Below are positions 6,156 through 13,148 of a DNA stretch of 20,441 nt, piece by piece (the stretch's first letter is position 1; each line of letters opens with the position of its first letter). Under the pieces are notes generated by a model. The model ran no database searches and was not told the DNA's origin. It saw only the letters and a program-made list of their open reading frames with translations. The translations under genes were made by a program, and so were the position numbers. This DNA comes from CAZJRB01 sp964547995. Lineage in GTDB: Bacteria > Planctomycetota > Planctomycetia > Pirellulales > Thermoguttaceae. The stretch is from assembly GCA_964547995.1 (NCBI GenBank), contig CAZJRB010000125.1, positions 1 to 20,441 of the forward strand, read 5' to 3'.

Positions 6156-7241
6156 ATGGACAATACGACTCCCAACAAGCCGAAACTCCGCTGGTACCAG
6201 TACAGGCTAAGGTCGCTGTTTGTGCTCACGTTCTTGGCTTGTCTGGTGATGAGCTGGTTCGGGGTCCGATGGGCAAGAATTCGCGCGGATAGATACGCAC
6301 GTAGCAAACTGGAGGAACTTGGAGCCAGCATCGGTGGGACGGTACAAGAGTTCGTTGACACGCGAATTCTGTTTTTTGATGGGCAATGGAAGGGGAGAAA
6401 CGAAGACCTGGCTCTACTGAAAGACATCACTACTCTCCACGGCGTCATTTTCGACGACCCCGCGATTACCCTGGAAGGTCTGAAAGTCTTGAAGGATCTG
6501 CACTCGCTGGATCAGTTGAACTTTGACAGAACGGGAGTCAGCGACGAAGTCCTTGCGGATATTGGACGAATGCAAAGCCTCAGAAGCTTGAATCTTACCG
6601 GACGGACAGAAGTTACCGACCGAATGGTTGCGAATATCGGACAATTGCGAGGACTCCGCAGCCTGAGTATTCGCGGACCGATAACGGATCAGGGGATGGA
6701 TCACTTGCGGGGACTATCAATGCTGGAGGAACTGGAATTGTGCGACACGCAGGCCGGCGATGCGCGAATCGAGCAACTGTTTGCGGAATTGCCCTGTTTG
6801 AAAACAGTCACGTACCGATTTCTTCGCGGGGAAGAAATCCCGATCAGACGCGATTTGCATCGTGGATGGGGAACAGGAGTCGACTTGGAGTTTCTCCAAG
6901 GAATGCCACTGGCGGATGCCCTTGAGTTCTTCGAAGACATCTTTGATTGCTACGTAACCGTTGACGAAGAGTTGGAGGGGATTGGCAGCAAGACGGTGGA
7001 CTATCGGCCAGATCGCAAGAGAACGTTTCAGGCCCACTTCGCCGCCGCCCTTGCGCCTTTCGACCTGGAACCGGTCGTTCGATCTGAAGATTTCTTGATT
7101 ACTTCCAAGGAGAAAGCCGCCCGGATTGCGCCCCGGCGATGGCGGGTTATCTGGCGGCGAGACGGCGAGACGGTCGTCGCGGACCGCGGGCTGCGCGTCG
7201 TGCCCCCGCATGTGGCCAGCGCGGCAAAGGACGTAGAGTGA
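6156..7241 (+). CDS. Membrane-anchored LRR protein with STN-like C-terminal domain
   Basis: 361 residues. RWYQYRLRSLFVLTFLACLVMSWF (about 12-35) is an N-terminal membrane anchor of a type frequent in planctomycetes. Residues about 85-225 hold short leucine-rich repeats (LEGLKVLKDLHSLDQLNFDRT, SLRSLNLTGRTEVTD, GLRSLSIRGPITDQG, MLEELELCDTQ). Residues about 243-318 (VDLEFLQGMPLADALEFFED, then YVTVDEEL, then FQAHFAAALAPFDLEPVVRS and EDFLITSKE) follow the secretin/TonB short N-terminal (STN) pattern: 'P-L-x-D-A-L' helix, two strands, a second helix and a final 'D-x-L-I-T' strand. A basic tail follows. Start ATG 6156 has no clear Shine-Dalgarno. No enzymatic site was seen, and the partner is unknown. 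Confidence 0.82.
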   Translation: MDNTTPNKPKLRWYQYRLRSLFVLTFLACLVMSWFGVRWARIRADRYARSKLEELGASIGGTVQEFVDTRILFFDGQWKGRNEDLALLKDITTLHGVIFDDPAITLEGLKVLKDLHSLDQLNFDRTGVSDEVLADIGRMQSLRSLNLTGRTEVTDRMVANIGQLRGLRSLSIRGPITDQGMDHLRGLSMLEELELCDTQAGDARIEQLFAELPCLKTVTYRFLRGEEIPIRRDLHRGWGTGVDLEFLQGMPLADALEFFEDIFDCYVTVDEELEGIGSKTVDYRPDRKRTFQAHFAAALAPFDLEPVVRSEDFLITSKEKAARIAPRRWRVIWRRDGETVVADRGLRVVPPHVASAAKDVE

Positions 7242-7371
7242 TCGTACAGCGCACGACCCCGCTACTGTGACAACCCTAATGGGGGGGCGTTGTGGCTTTC
7301 TGTTCTTCTGGCAGTTTGCTACACTCTTATTCTATCGTTAAATAGGCAGAGGTCCCCCGGCAGGTCTGGGG

Positions 7372-7377
7372 TATAAT
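7372..7377 (+). promoter_or_regulatory. Possible -10 box for the BrnT-like module
   Basis: A perfect TATAAT sits 17 bases before the ATG at 7395, but no -35 box is found 16-18 bases upstream. The region 7242-7394 otherwise shows only a G run after TAAT at 7277. It is a weak call resting on the single hexamer. Confidence 0.3.
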
Positions 7378-7394
7378 GGAGGTCGAAAGGGAGA

Positions 7395-7640
7395 ATGGCG
7401 TACTTCGACTTCCTCTGGACGGATGAGATCATACACCATATCGCCGAACATGGCGTTTCTCAGGATGACTTCGAACACGTGGTCTGTCATCCCTCCAGCA
7501 AGGGTTACAGCCGGTCGTCTGGTCTTCCCGCTGTTTGGGGATACACCGCGGACGGCCGCTACATCATGGCAGTGTATGAAGAGTTGGATCGGAGCACCCT
7601 CTTGCCGGTGACAGCTTACGAGGTTCCCGAACCCCGATAG
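7395..7640 (+). CDS. BrnT-like / DUF4258-like small toxin candidate
   Basis: 81 residues. FDFLWTDEIIHHIAEHGVSQDDFEHVVCHPS matches the BrnT-type opening (W, H-HGV, then a helix and a D/H-x-P/S turn). WGYTADGRYIMAVYEELDRSTLLPVTAYEV matches its central strands (G-x-T-x-D-G-R), and the final strand ends in EPR where BrnT ends in R-ARxAxxxE. BrnT proteins are RelE-fold ribonucleases. The match is by pattern only, and the catalytic residues are not certain. The gene is six bases upstream of an HTH gene, the gene order of brnT-brnA. GGGAG directly precedes the ATG and GGAGG lies 12 bases upstream. Confidence 0.75.
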   Translation: MAYFDFLWTDEIIHHIAEHGVSQDDFEHVVCHPSSKGYSRSSGLPAVWGYTADGRYIMAVYEELDRSTLLPVTAYEVPEPR

Positions 7641-7646
7641 GAAACC

Positions 7647-7979
7647 ATGGAAGAACGACAAGCACGTCGAATCACGCGAGAACTGAGCCCGGCGGAGCGG
7701 CAACGTCTAGACCTCTATCGGCAGCAGATTGCCGACGAGTTGCCTGACATGGCTGCCCGGGACCAGATGCGGAAGGAAGCGCGTGAGGAAGCAACGCTCA
7801 GCGGGGAGCTGCGGCGGGCAATCCATGCCAGCGAGTTATCGCTTGCGGAGATTGCCGCGCGAGCCGGCATCGCCCCGCTGGTGCTCGACGACTTCTTGAC
7901 GGGGGAACGAACGCTGCGATCCGATGTCATTGACCGGTTGACCGGCATTCTAGGCTGCCAACTGACTCGAATGCAGTAA
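7647..7979 (+). CDS. HTH-domain antitoxin candidate
   Basis: 110 residues. The first 50 are charged helix (MEERQARRITRELSPAERQ, then LYRQQIADELPDMAARDQM). The C-terminal half is an XRE-like helix-turn-helix: LRRAIHASELSLAEIAARAGIAPLVLDDFLTGERTLRSDVIDRLTGILGC, with SLAEIAARAGI and the following turn as recognition part. Having the DNA-binding domain at the C-terminus is the HigA/MqsA-like layout, with the N-terminal arm free to bind the toxin. It starts six bases after the BrnT-like toxin stop. A fragment copy of its first codons lies at 6112-6135. The regulator role is inferred from context. Confidence 0.8.
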   Translation: MEERQARRITRELSPAERQRLDLYRQQIADELPDMAARDQMRKEAREEATLSGELRRAIHASELSLAEIAARAGIAPLVLDDFLTGERTLRSDVIDRLTGILGCQLTRMQ

Positions 7980-8195
7980 CGTCTGGCGGCAGTAGGGCTT
8001 CCACGACCACTGGTCGCGGCTTTGCAACGGAAGCGACCGCCAGGCCCCCTTCCCATCGCCCGGCGGACCGTGTACTATGACGAGTTCCTGTCAACCGACA
8101 CCGATCCGGCCCGCCCCCCCGAATTGGGGCGGTTGCCTGTTGATAACCGACATCCCTCGCAAACATCTCGCACATTTCGCAAGAAGGAGACACCC
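7980..8195. other. Leader region of the isomerase gene
   Basis: 216 bases without a convincing gene. The downstream reading frame stays open through it from 8022, but the strong AAGGAG at 8184-8189 marks ATG 8196 as the start. CCGCCCC (8111-8117) and GGGGCGG (8126-8132) can form a 7-bp hairpin in the putative leader; no T run of terminator type follows. No promoter is clear. Confidence 0.45.
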
Positions 8196-9863
8196 ATGGC
8201 CAAGTACAAGATTCCCAAAATCAGCAGACCCCCAAAAGCCTCGAAAAAGCAGGTGTTCCTGGTCAGCAGCGGCGACCTGCGGGACTCAGCCAACGAAGTC
8301 TGCTGGGCCAATCAACAGGTCATGGAGGACGACCTGGTCCAGGCCATTGCCGACGCCGGATATGATCTGGTCCGGGCACACCCGTACAAAGAGGACGTCC
8401 GGCACGGTTTCATCAGTTCGCAGAAGGAGGGCATGGAGGTCTTCGCCCGCATCGACCCCCAATGCAAGCTGATCGTCGCCGAGACCGTCTGGCAGTATTC
8501 GCACCACGTGCTGGCCGGGCTGATCGACCACCAGGGGCCGATCCTGACCGTGGCCAACTGGTCGGGCACCTGGCCCGGGCTGGTCGGAATGCTCAACCTC
8601 AACGCCTCGTTGACCAAGGCGGGCGTGAAGTACTCGACCCTCTGGAGCGAGAGCTTCAGCGATCCGGCCTTTGTCAAGAGGCTCAACAAGTGGCTCGAGA
8701 AGGGCTCCGTCAAGCAACCGACCAAGCACGTCACACCGCTGAAGAAGGCAAAGGTACCCGCCGCCGAGAGGCGGTTGGGCAAGGCCCTGGCCCTCCAATT
8801 GCGGCACGGCAAGGCCATCATGGGCATCTTCGACGAAGGGTGCATGGGCATGTACAACGCCATGATCCAGGACGAGCTGCTCAATCCGGTCGGCGTCTAC
8901 AAGGAGCGGCTCAGCCAGTCGGCGCTCTGCTGGGAGACCTCGCAGGTTTCCGACGAGGAGGCCGGCGCCGTGCGCAAGTGGATGGAAGACCGCGGCATGA
9001 CATTTGTCACCGGCGACGACGAAGAAAAGTGCCTGACCGACGCCCAGATACACACGCAGTGCAAAATGTACATCGCCGCCGTGCGGATCGCCGACGATTT
9101 CGGCTGCGACCTGATCGGCATCCAGTACCAGCAGGGCCTGAAAGACATGCTCCCGGCCAGCGACCTGGTCGAGGGGATGCTCAACAACAGCGACCGCCCG
9201 CCGGTCCGGAGCCGCGACGGCCGCCGGGTGCTCTACGACAGCGAGCCGGTCATCCACTTCAACGAGGTCGACGAATGCGCCGGGCTCGACGGACTGATGA
9301 CCAACCGGGTCCACAAGGCGATGGACCAACCGGTCGAGACTACATTGCACGATGTGCGCTGGGGCGATTGGGACCAGTCGGGCACAACGAAGGAGTACGT
9401 CTGGGTGTTTCTGATCAGCGGCTCGGCCCCGCCGGCCCACTTCATCGACGGCTGGAAGGGCGCGTCCAGCGAGCGGCAGCCCGCGATGTACTTCCGCCTC
9501 GGCGGCGGGACGCTGAAGGGCATCTCAAAACCCGGCGAAATCGTCTGGTCGCGGATATTCATCGAGAACGGCAAGATGAAGATGGATCTCGGCCGGGCCG
9601 AAGTGGTCGAGCTTCCCCTCGAGGAAACCCGGCGACGATGGGACGAAACCACGCCGCAGTGGCCCATCATGCACGCGGTGACCTACGGCATCTCGCGAGA
9701 CCAGTTCATGGCCCGCCACAAAGCCAACCACATCCAGGTCGCTTACGCCAACAGCGCCAAGGAGGCCGACAAGGCCATGATGGCCAAGGCCGCCATGGCC
9801 GAAGCGATGGGCATGGAAGTGGCCCTGTGCGGGACCAAAAAGAACGGAAAGCCCTGGACGTAG
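8196..9863 (+). CDS. L-fucose/L-arabinose isomerase-family protein
   Basis: 555 residues. The fold is recognised from an N-terminal Rossmann-like part (QVFLVSSGDLRDSANEV), GIFDEGCMGMYNAM (from 210), DDFGCDLIGIQYQQGLKDM, NEVDECAGLDGLMTNRVHKA (E357, D359, the region of the metal-binding acids) and a C-terminal KANHIQVAYA (H512) where FucI/AraA carry the metal-binding His. Known members interconvert aldose and ketose sugars with Mn2+. Which sugar is used here is not decided, and many planctomycete members are simply called fucose isomerase. ATG 8196 was chosen for AAGGAG six bases upstream, which removes 58 non-homologous residues. Its stop is one base from that of the convergent gene at 9865. 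Confidence 0.87.
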   Translation: MAKYKIPKISRPPKASKKQVFLVSSGDLRDSANEVCWANQQVMEDDLVQAIADAGYDLVRAHPYKEDVRHGFISSQKEGMEVFARIDPQCKLIVAETVWQYSHHVLAGLIDHQGPILTVANWSGTWPGLVGMLNLNASLTKAGVKYSTLWSESFSDPAFVKRLNKWLEKGSVKQPTKHVTPLKKAKVPAAERRLGKALALQLRHGKAIMGIFDEGCMGMYNAMIQDELLNPVGVYKERLSQSALCWETSQVSDEEAGAVRKWMEDRGMTFVTGDDEEKCLTDAQIHTQCKMYIAAVRIADDFGCDLIGIQYQQGLKDMLPASDLVEGMLNNSDRPPVRSRDGRRVLYDSEPVIHFNEVDECAGLDGLMTNRVHKAMDQPVETTLHDVRWGDWDQSGTTKEYVWVFLISGSAPPAHFIDGWKGASSERQPAMYFRLGGGTLKGISKPGEIVWSRIFIENGKMKMDLGRAEVVELPLEETRRRWDETTPQWPIMHAVTYGISRDQFMARHKANHIQVAYANSAKEADKAMMAKAAMAEAMGMEVALCGTKKNGKPWT

Positions 9864-9864
9864 T

Positions 9865-10605
9865 TCAATCCAGAAACGCCTTTGGCAACGGTGCCGGGGC
9901 GGCTCGCCTGATTCGCCAGTTGGCCGTGCCGTCGCCCAGCTCATTGCGTTCGATCTCCACGCCGACGAAGAAACTCTTGCGCCGGCCTTCTTCGTCATCA
10001 AACGTTACGGCGTAAACCTGACGGACCGTCAGCTTCTTGCCGAGAAGCTCTTGCCCAGCCGTTTCGTAGTAGCGGATTTTCGTCTCAGGGCCCAGGGCCA
10101 ACAGGGTCCGGACCAGCGGGTCTTTCACATAGGCTTCCAGTTTCCTTTGCCACCTCGGACCCTCGCGATAGAACGACCAAATCGGGAGGTCGAGTTTCTG
10201 GCGATACCGCGGGTGGATGGTCAACTGGAAGGCCTTTTCCGGCTCCGTCCCGACAAGATACTGGAGCCAGGCTTCGGCGAACTGCCTTGCTTCGCGGTGG
10301 AGCATCCACCGGTGGGCAAACTTGTCGGTGACCCCCATGGCGCCGAACAGTACCGAGAGCAGCAGCCCCAACACGGCGGCCCTGCGGCCGGCCAACTCGG
10401 GCGCACGCTGGGCGATGCACCACAACGCCCGAAGCCCGAAAACCATCCCCAAGAGCGGAATGATCCAAAGCAGCCAGTCCACGATTGCCAGCGGGGAGAG
10501 CAGCCCGAAGATCAAGGACACCACGGCCGACGCGCTCAGCGCGCGATACCGGCCAATCTCCGCATCCTGGTCGTCGGTCGGTTGTGGGCGCGGATCGGTC
10601 GACAT
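9865..10605 (-). CDS. DUF4190-like membrane protein with C-terminal soluble domain
   Basis: 246 residues. A proline-rich head is followed by DUF4190-type helices (ALSASAVVSLIFGLLSPLAI, LLWIIPLLGMVFGLRAL and RRAAVLGLLLSVLFGAMGV; about 22-95). The remaining 150 residues form a hydrophilic domain (REARQFAEAWLQYLVGTEPEKAFQLTIHP, later LTVRQVYAVTFDDEEGRRKSFFVGVEIER) that may have an NTF2/cystatin-like alpha-plus-beta make-up; this is a guess. It is the last gene of the hisF-pilT run, starting ten bases after the CvpA-like stop. No function is known. Confidence 0.8.
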   Translation of the reverse strand: MSTDPRPQPTDDQDAEIGRYRALSASAVVSLIFGLLSPLAIVDWLLWIIPLLGMVFGLRALWCIAQRAPELAGRRAAVLGLLLSVLFGAMGVTDKFAHRWMLHREARQFAEAWLQYLVGTEPEKAFQLTIHPRYRQKLDLPIWSFYREGPRWQRKLEAYVKDPLVRTLLALGPETKIRYYETAGQELLGKKLTVRQVYAVTFDDEEGRRKSFFVGVEIERNELGDGTANWRIRRAAPAPLPKAFLD

Positions 10606-10615
10606 GCCGGCAGGG

Positions 10616-11308
10616 TTATTGATTCATGTGCTCGGTACGGATACGGATGGCGTTGTGTTCCATGTTGTAATATTCGAGGTTCGCCCGCCGGTCGGTGTAG
10701 GTGGGCAGAAACTCGCTGTTGGGGTCGAAGGTTCGGGGTTTCATACGGCAGAACGCGCCTTTCGATTCCCGCTGGAAGAACCCCAGCCAGCGAATTTCCG
10801 GGCAGAGGAAACTGTTGACTCGTACCTCGGGCCTGAAGCTGGCCTTGGTGGGGTCCTTGGCGCTCTTCACGAGGTACTCACGCCCCAGCGGGGCCATGTG
10901 GAGCGACATCGCCGTGAAGCAGACCATGACCCAACCGATCACTGCGGCGATGGCAAAGCTGCCGATCTGATCGGCCGGCTTCAGGAACTTCACCCGAACC
11001 CGTGAAAGCTTGTCCGTGATGAACCGGAGAAAAGCCAGGATGATCACAAACAACCCCCACAGCGACAGAAAATCCCACACGTAGGTGTACGTACCCATGT
11101 TCGTGTTGACGCCTTGGATCGTGTTGGCGAGCGGCTCGAAGTAGTTGGTGGCCAACAGTGCGGCGGTCACTACGTTGATCAGTTGGATTGCGTTACCCCA
11201 CATTCCCTCGGTCCAGAGGGTTGCGACACAGGACCCGAAAATCACGAACAGTATGATGGAAATATAGGGAAGCTTCGGCACGGACAGGGCAAGAAGTAGC
11301 ATCGACAT
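10616..11308 (-). CDS. CvpA-like membrane protein
   Basis: 230 residues with about four membrane helices: LPYISIILFVIFGSCVATLW, NAIQLINVVTAALLATNYFEP, YVWDFLSLWGLFVIILAFLRFI and IGSFAIAAVIGWVMVCFTAM. The stretch from helix 2 to FLRFITDKLSRVRVKFLKPADQIGSFAIAAVIG follows the CvpA family (helix, amphipathic linker, basic loop, G-rich last helix). CvpA is linked to colicin V export and envelope stress, but its mechanism is not settled. A hydrophilic tail of about 80 residues, rich in aromatic and charged residues, is longer than in E. coli CvpA. It starts 16 bases after the GspE-like stop; two in-frame ATGs (11308, 11302) are possible. Confidence 0.8.
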   Translation of the reverse strand: MSMLLLALSVPKLPYISIILFVIFGSCVATLWTEGMWGNAIQLINVVTAALLATNYFEPLANTIQGVNTNMGTYTYVWDFLSLWGLFVIILAFLRFITDKLSRVRVKFLKPADQIGSFAIAAVIGWVMVCFTAMSLHMAPLGREYLVKSAKDPTKASFRPEVRVNSFLCPEIRWLGFFQRESKGAFCRMKPRTFDPNSEFLPTYTDRRANLEYYNMEHNAIRIRTEHMNQ

Positions 11309-11324
11309 GGCAACACGCTCGAAG

Positions 11325-13121
11325 TTATTGTTTCAAAATTCTCATTAGTTCGGGTAAGGAAGTAAGACCTTTGGCAACCATAAGGATACCCTCCTCTTGA
11401 AGGCTCCGCATCCCGTCCTTTTTTGCGGCCTGCCTGAGCAAGTCGAGCTTGGGCGCACTGGCCATGACTTTTCGGACGGTATCACCGACTTCGAGCAATT
11501 CGAAGATGGCGGTGCGGCCTTTGTAGCCGACTCCGCCGCACTCCCGGCACACTTCTTTCTCCTCGGTTTGGGTGGGCGGCCGGTAGAATGCCTGGATACG
11601 GCCTTCGGGGATCCCCAGCTGCTGGAGGACTTGGGGTGCGGGCATGTAAGCCTCCTTGCAGGCGTCGCACAATTTCCGGATCAGCCGCTGGTTGAAGACG
11701 GCGAGAACCGATTCGGCCACGTCGGCCGGCGGCGCCCCGAGCTTCAGCACCCGGAGAAGCGATTCTGCACAGTCTTTCGCCCGATTCGTCGTGATGAACA
11801 GCCGCCCCGCTTCGACTCCGTCGCAAACCAACCCGGTCGTTTCCGCGTCGACCAGGTCGCGGATCACCAGCACGTTGAGATCCATGCGGTACAGTTTGAC
11901 CATCAGTTGGACGGGGTTCTTATCCTCTCTGGCATTGTAGGTATGGACCGGTATGTTCTCGACCTCCTCGAACCGGTTGCTTTCCTCTTCGACGGCCATG
12001 AATTCGCGCGTGAACCGGTCGGTATGGCGGAGCACGATGTTCGTGGTGGTCCGCAAGCCGTTGGCGGGCATGGACGAGAGGATGAAGATTCCCTTTTCCC
12101 GGTTCAACAGATCCTTGAGCTGTTCCTGGGTTTTCGCCCGCATCCCGATTTCGTCGAGGGTATTCATGCGGACTTTTTCGTCGACCAGCGTTATCAGTGC
12201 GCGTTCCCCCGTCTTGGTGCCCTGGCTGACGGCGGTCCCGGTATACTCGATGTTGTCATACTCCGCGGCGAAGGTGCCTTCCTGGCGGTTTTGGCGGTCC
12301 TTGGGTTCAAGGCCGCAGAGGATTTTCAAGGCTTCCAGTGCCGGATCGCCCTTTTCGCGCTCGAGCGGCTCGCGGTTATGCCACACGCCGTCGATGTGGT
12401 GCCTGACGTTGACCGACTGCTGCGTGTAGTCGAGCATAACGGCCGAGGCACGGCTGGTGAGCCCATAGTGGACGATGTCGCGGATGGGCCTCAATCCTTC
12501 GGACTGCCGTGCGGCCAGGGTCCGGGCCCTGTCCGTCGTTTCGTCCCCGCCCCCTTTCCCGACCAGATTGATGTCGGGGCCCTTCATGTGCTTGTCGCGG
12601 GCTTGCGCCTCGATCTTGATCCCGATCTTCGCCAAATAGTACGCCATCAACCAGTGAAGGTGCTCCGGCGTGAAAACCCGCTCATCGTTGTCGACCTTCG
12701 AGTTCCGGAATACCACGTACCAGATGAAGGGCGTCAGATAAGCGATAAGCAGCAGCGGCCAACTGACCCAGAAAATGGGGATCAACCAGACGAGCACAAA
12801 TGCCAGCATGAAGCTGCCGAAGACGACCGAGTTCCAGAGCCTGTAATCGAGCTTTAATTCCTGGACGTCGGTATTGACCCAATCGGTCGTGCGGACCCAG
12901 AAGCCAAAGACCAGCCACGCGAGCATGATATTGACCCAGCTCAGGTAACCTCCGTCTCCCCGGAAATCCGCGCCGTGCTTGAGGTTCATGGCAGGCCATT
13001 TCTCGGGTTCCTCGCCGGGCCCGCAGCCGCTCATTGTCACGAGCAACGCGGTCACGGCGACGAGCAGGAACAAGCGAAACGCCGGCGTCCCGCTCCAGAA
13101 CTTCTTGGCATGTGCGTGCAT
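11325..13121 (-). CDS. Divergent membrane-anchored GspE/PilB-like protein lacking ATPase motifs
   Basis: 598 residues. The N-terminus is unlike any standard GspE/PilB: a signal peptide (FRLFLLVAVTALLVTMSGC, lipobox-like, Cys33), then helices at about 61-76, 97-115 and 117-138, which would put the rest in the cytoplasm. The secretion-ATPase part follows: N2 domain (VNVRHHIDGVWHN from 238; ERALITLVDEK, 307-317) and the C-terminal core. At the P-loop the family GPTGSGKTTT is replaced by MPANGLRTTT (351-360), so the lysine is Arg. The Asp box reads AVEEESN, the Walker B GEIRD region reads VIRDLVDAET (419-428), and the His box reads TTNRAKD. The zinc tetracysteine is kept (C485, C488, C525, C528) with the following GYKGRTAIFELLEV. 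It is therefore probably not an active ATPase. It lies 27 bases after pilT. Confidence 0.9.
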   Translation of the reverse strand: MHAHAKKFWSGTPAFRLFLLVAVTALLVTMSGCGPGEEPEKWPAMNLKHGADFRGDGGYLSWVNIMLAWLVFGFWVRTTDWVNTDVQELKLDYRLWNSVVFGSFMLAFVLVWLIPIFWVSWPLLLIAYLTPFIWYVVFRNSKVDNDERVFTPEHLHWLMAYYLAKIGIKIEAQARDKHMKGPDINLVGKGGGDETTDRARTLAARQSEGLRPIRDIVHYGLTSRASAVMLDYTQQSVNVRHHIDGVWHNREPLEREKGDPALEALKILCGLEPKDRQNRQEGTFAAEYDNIEYTGTAVSQGTKTGERALITLVDEKVRMNTLDEIGMRAKTQEQLKDLLNREKGIFILSSMPANGLRTTTNIVLRHTDRFTREFMAVEEESNRFEEVENIPVHTYNAREDKNPVQLMVKLYRMDLNVLVIRDLVDAETTGLVCDGVEAGRLFITTNRAKDCAESLLRVLKLGAPPADVAESVLAVFNQRLIRKLCDACKEAYMPAPQVLQQLGIPEGRIQAFYRPPTQTEEKEVCRECGGVGYKGRTAIFELLEVGDTVRKVMASAPKLDLLRQAAKKDGMRSLQEEGILMVAKGLTSLPELMRILKQ

Positions 13122-13148
13122 CTTGGATTGTTGTGACCTTGTGCCACG

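Noticed and set aside
8022..8195. N-terminal extension of the isomerase by 58 residues
   Set aside because: The extension has no homology-like content and AAGGAG at 8184-8189 fits ATG 8196.
11325..13121. Loss of ATPase motifs as sequencing error or pseudogene decay
   Set aside because: The frame is uninterrupted, all four degenerate motifs are substitutions with preserved flanks, and the zinc cysteines and membrane segments are intact.
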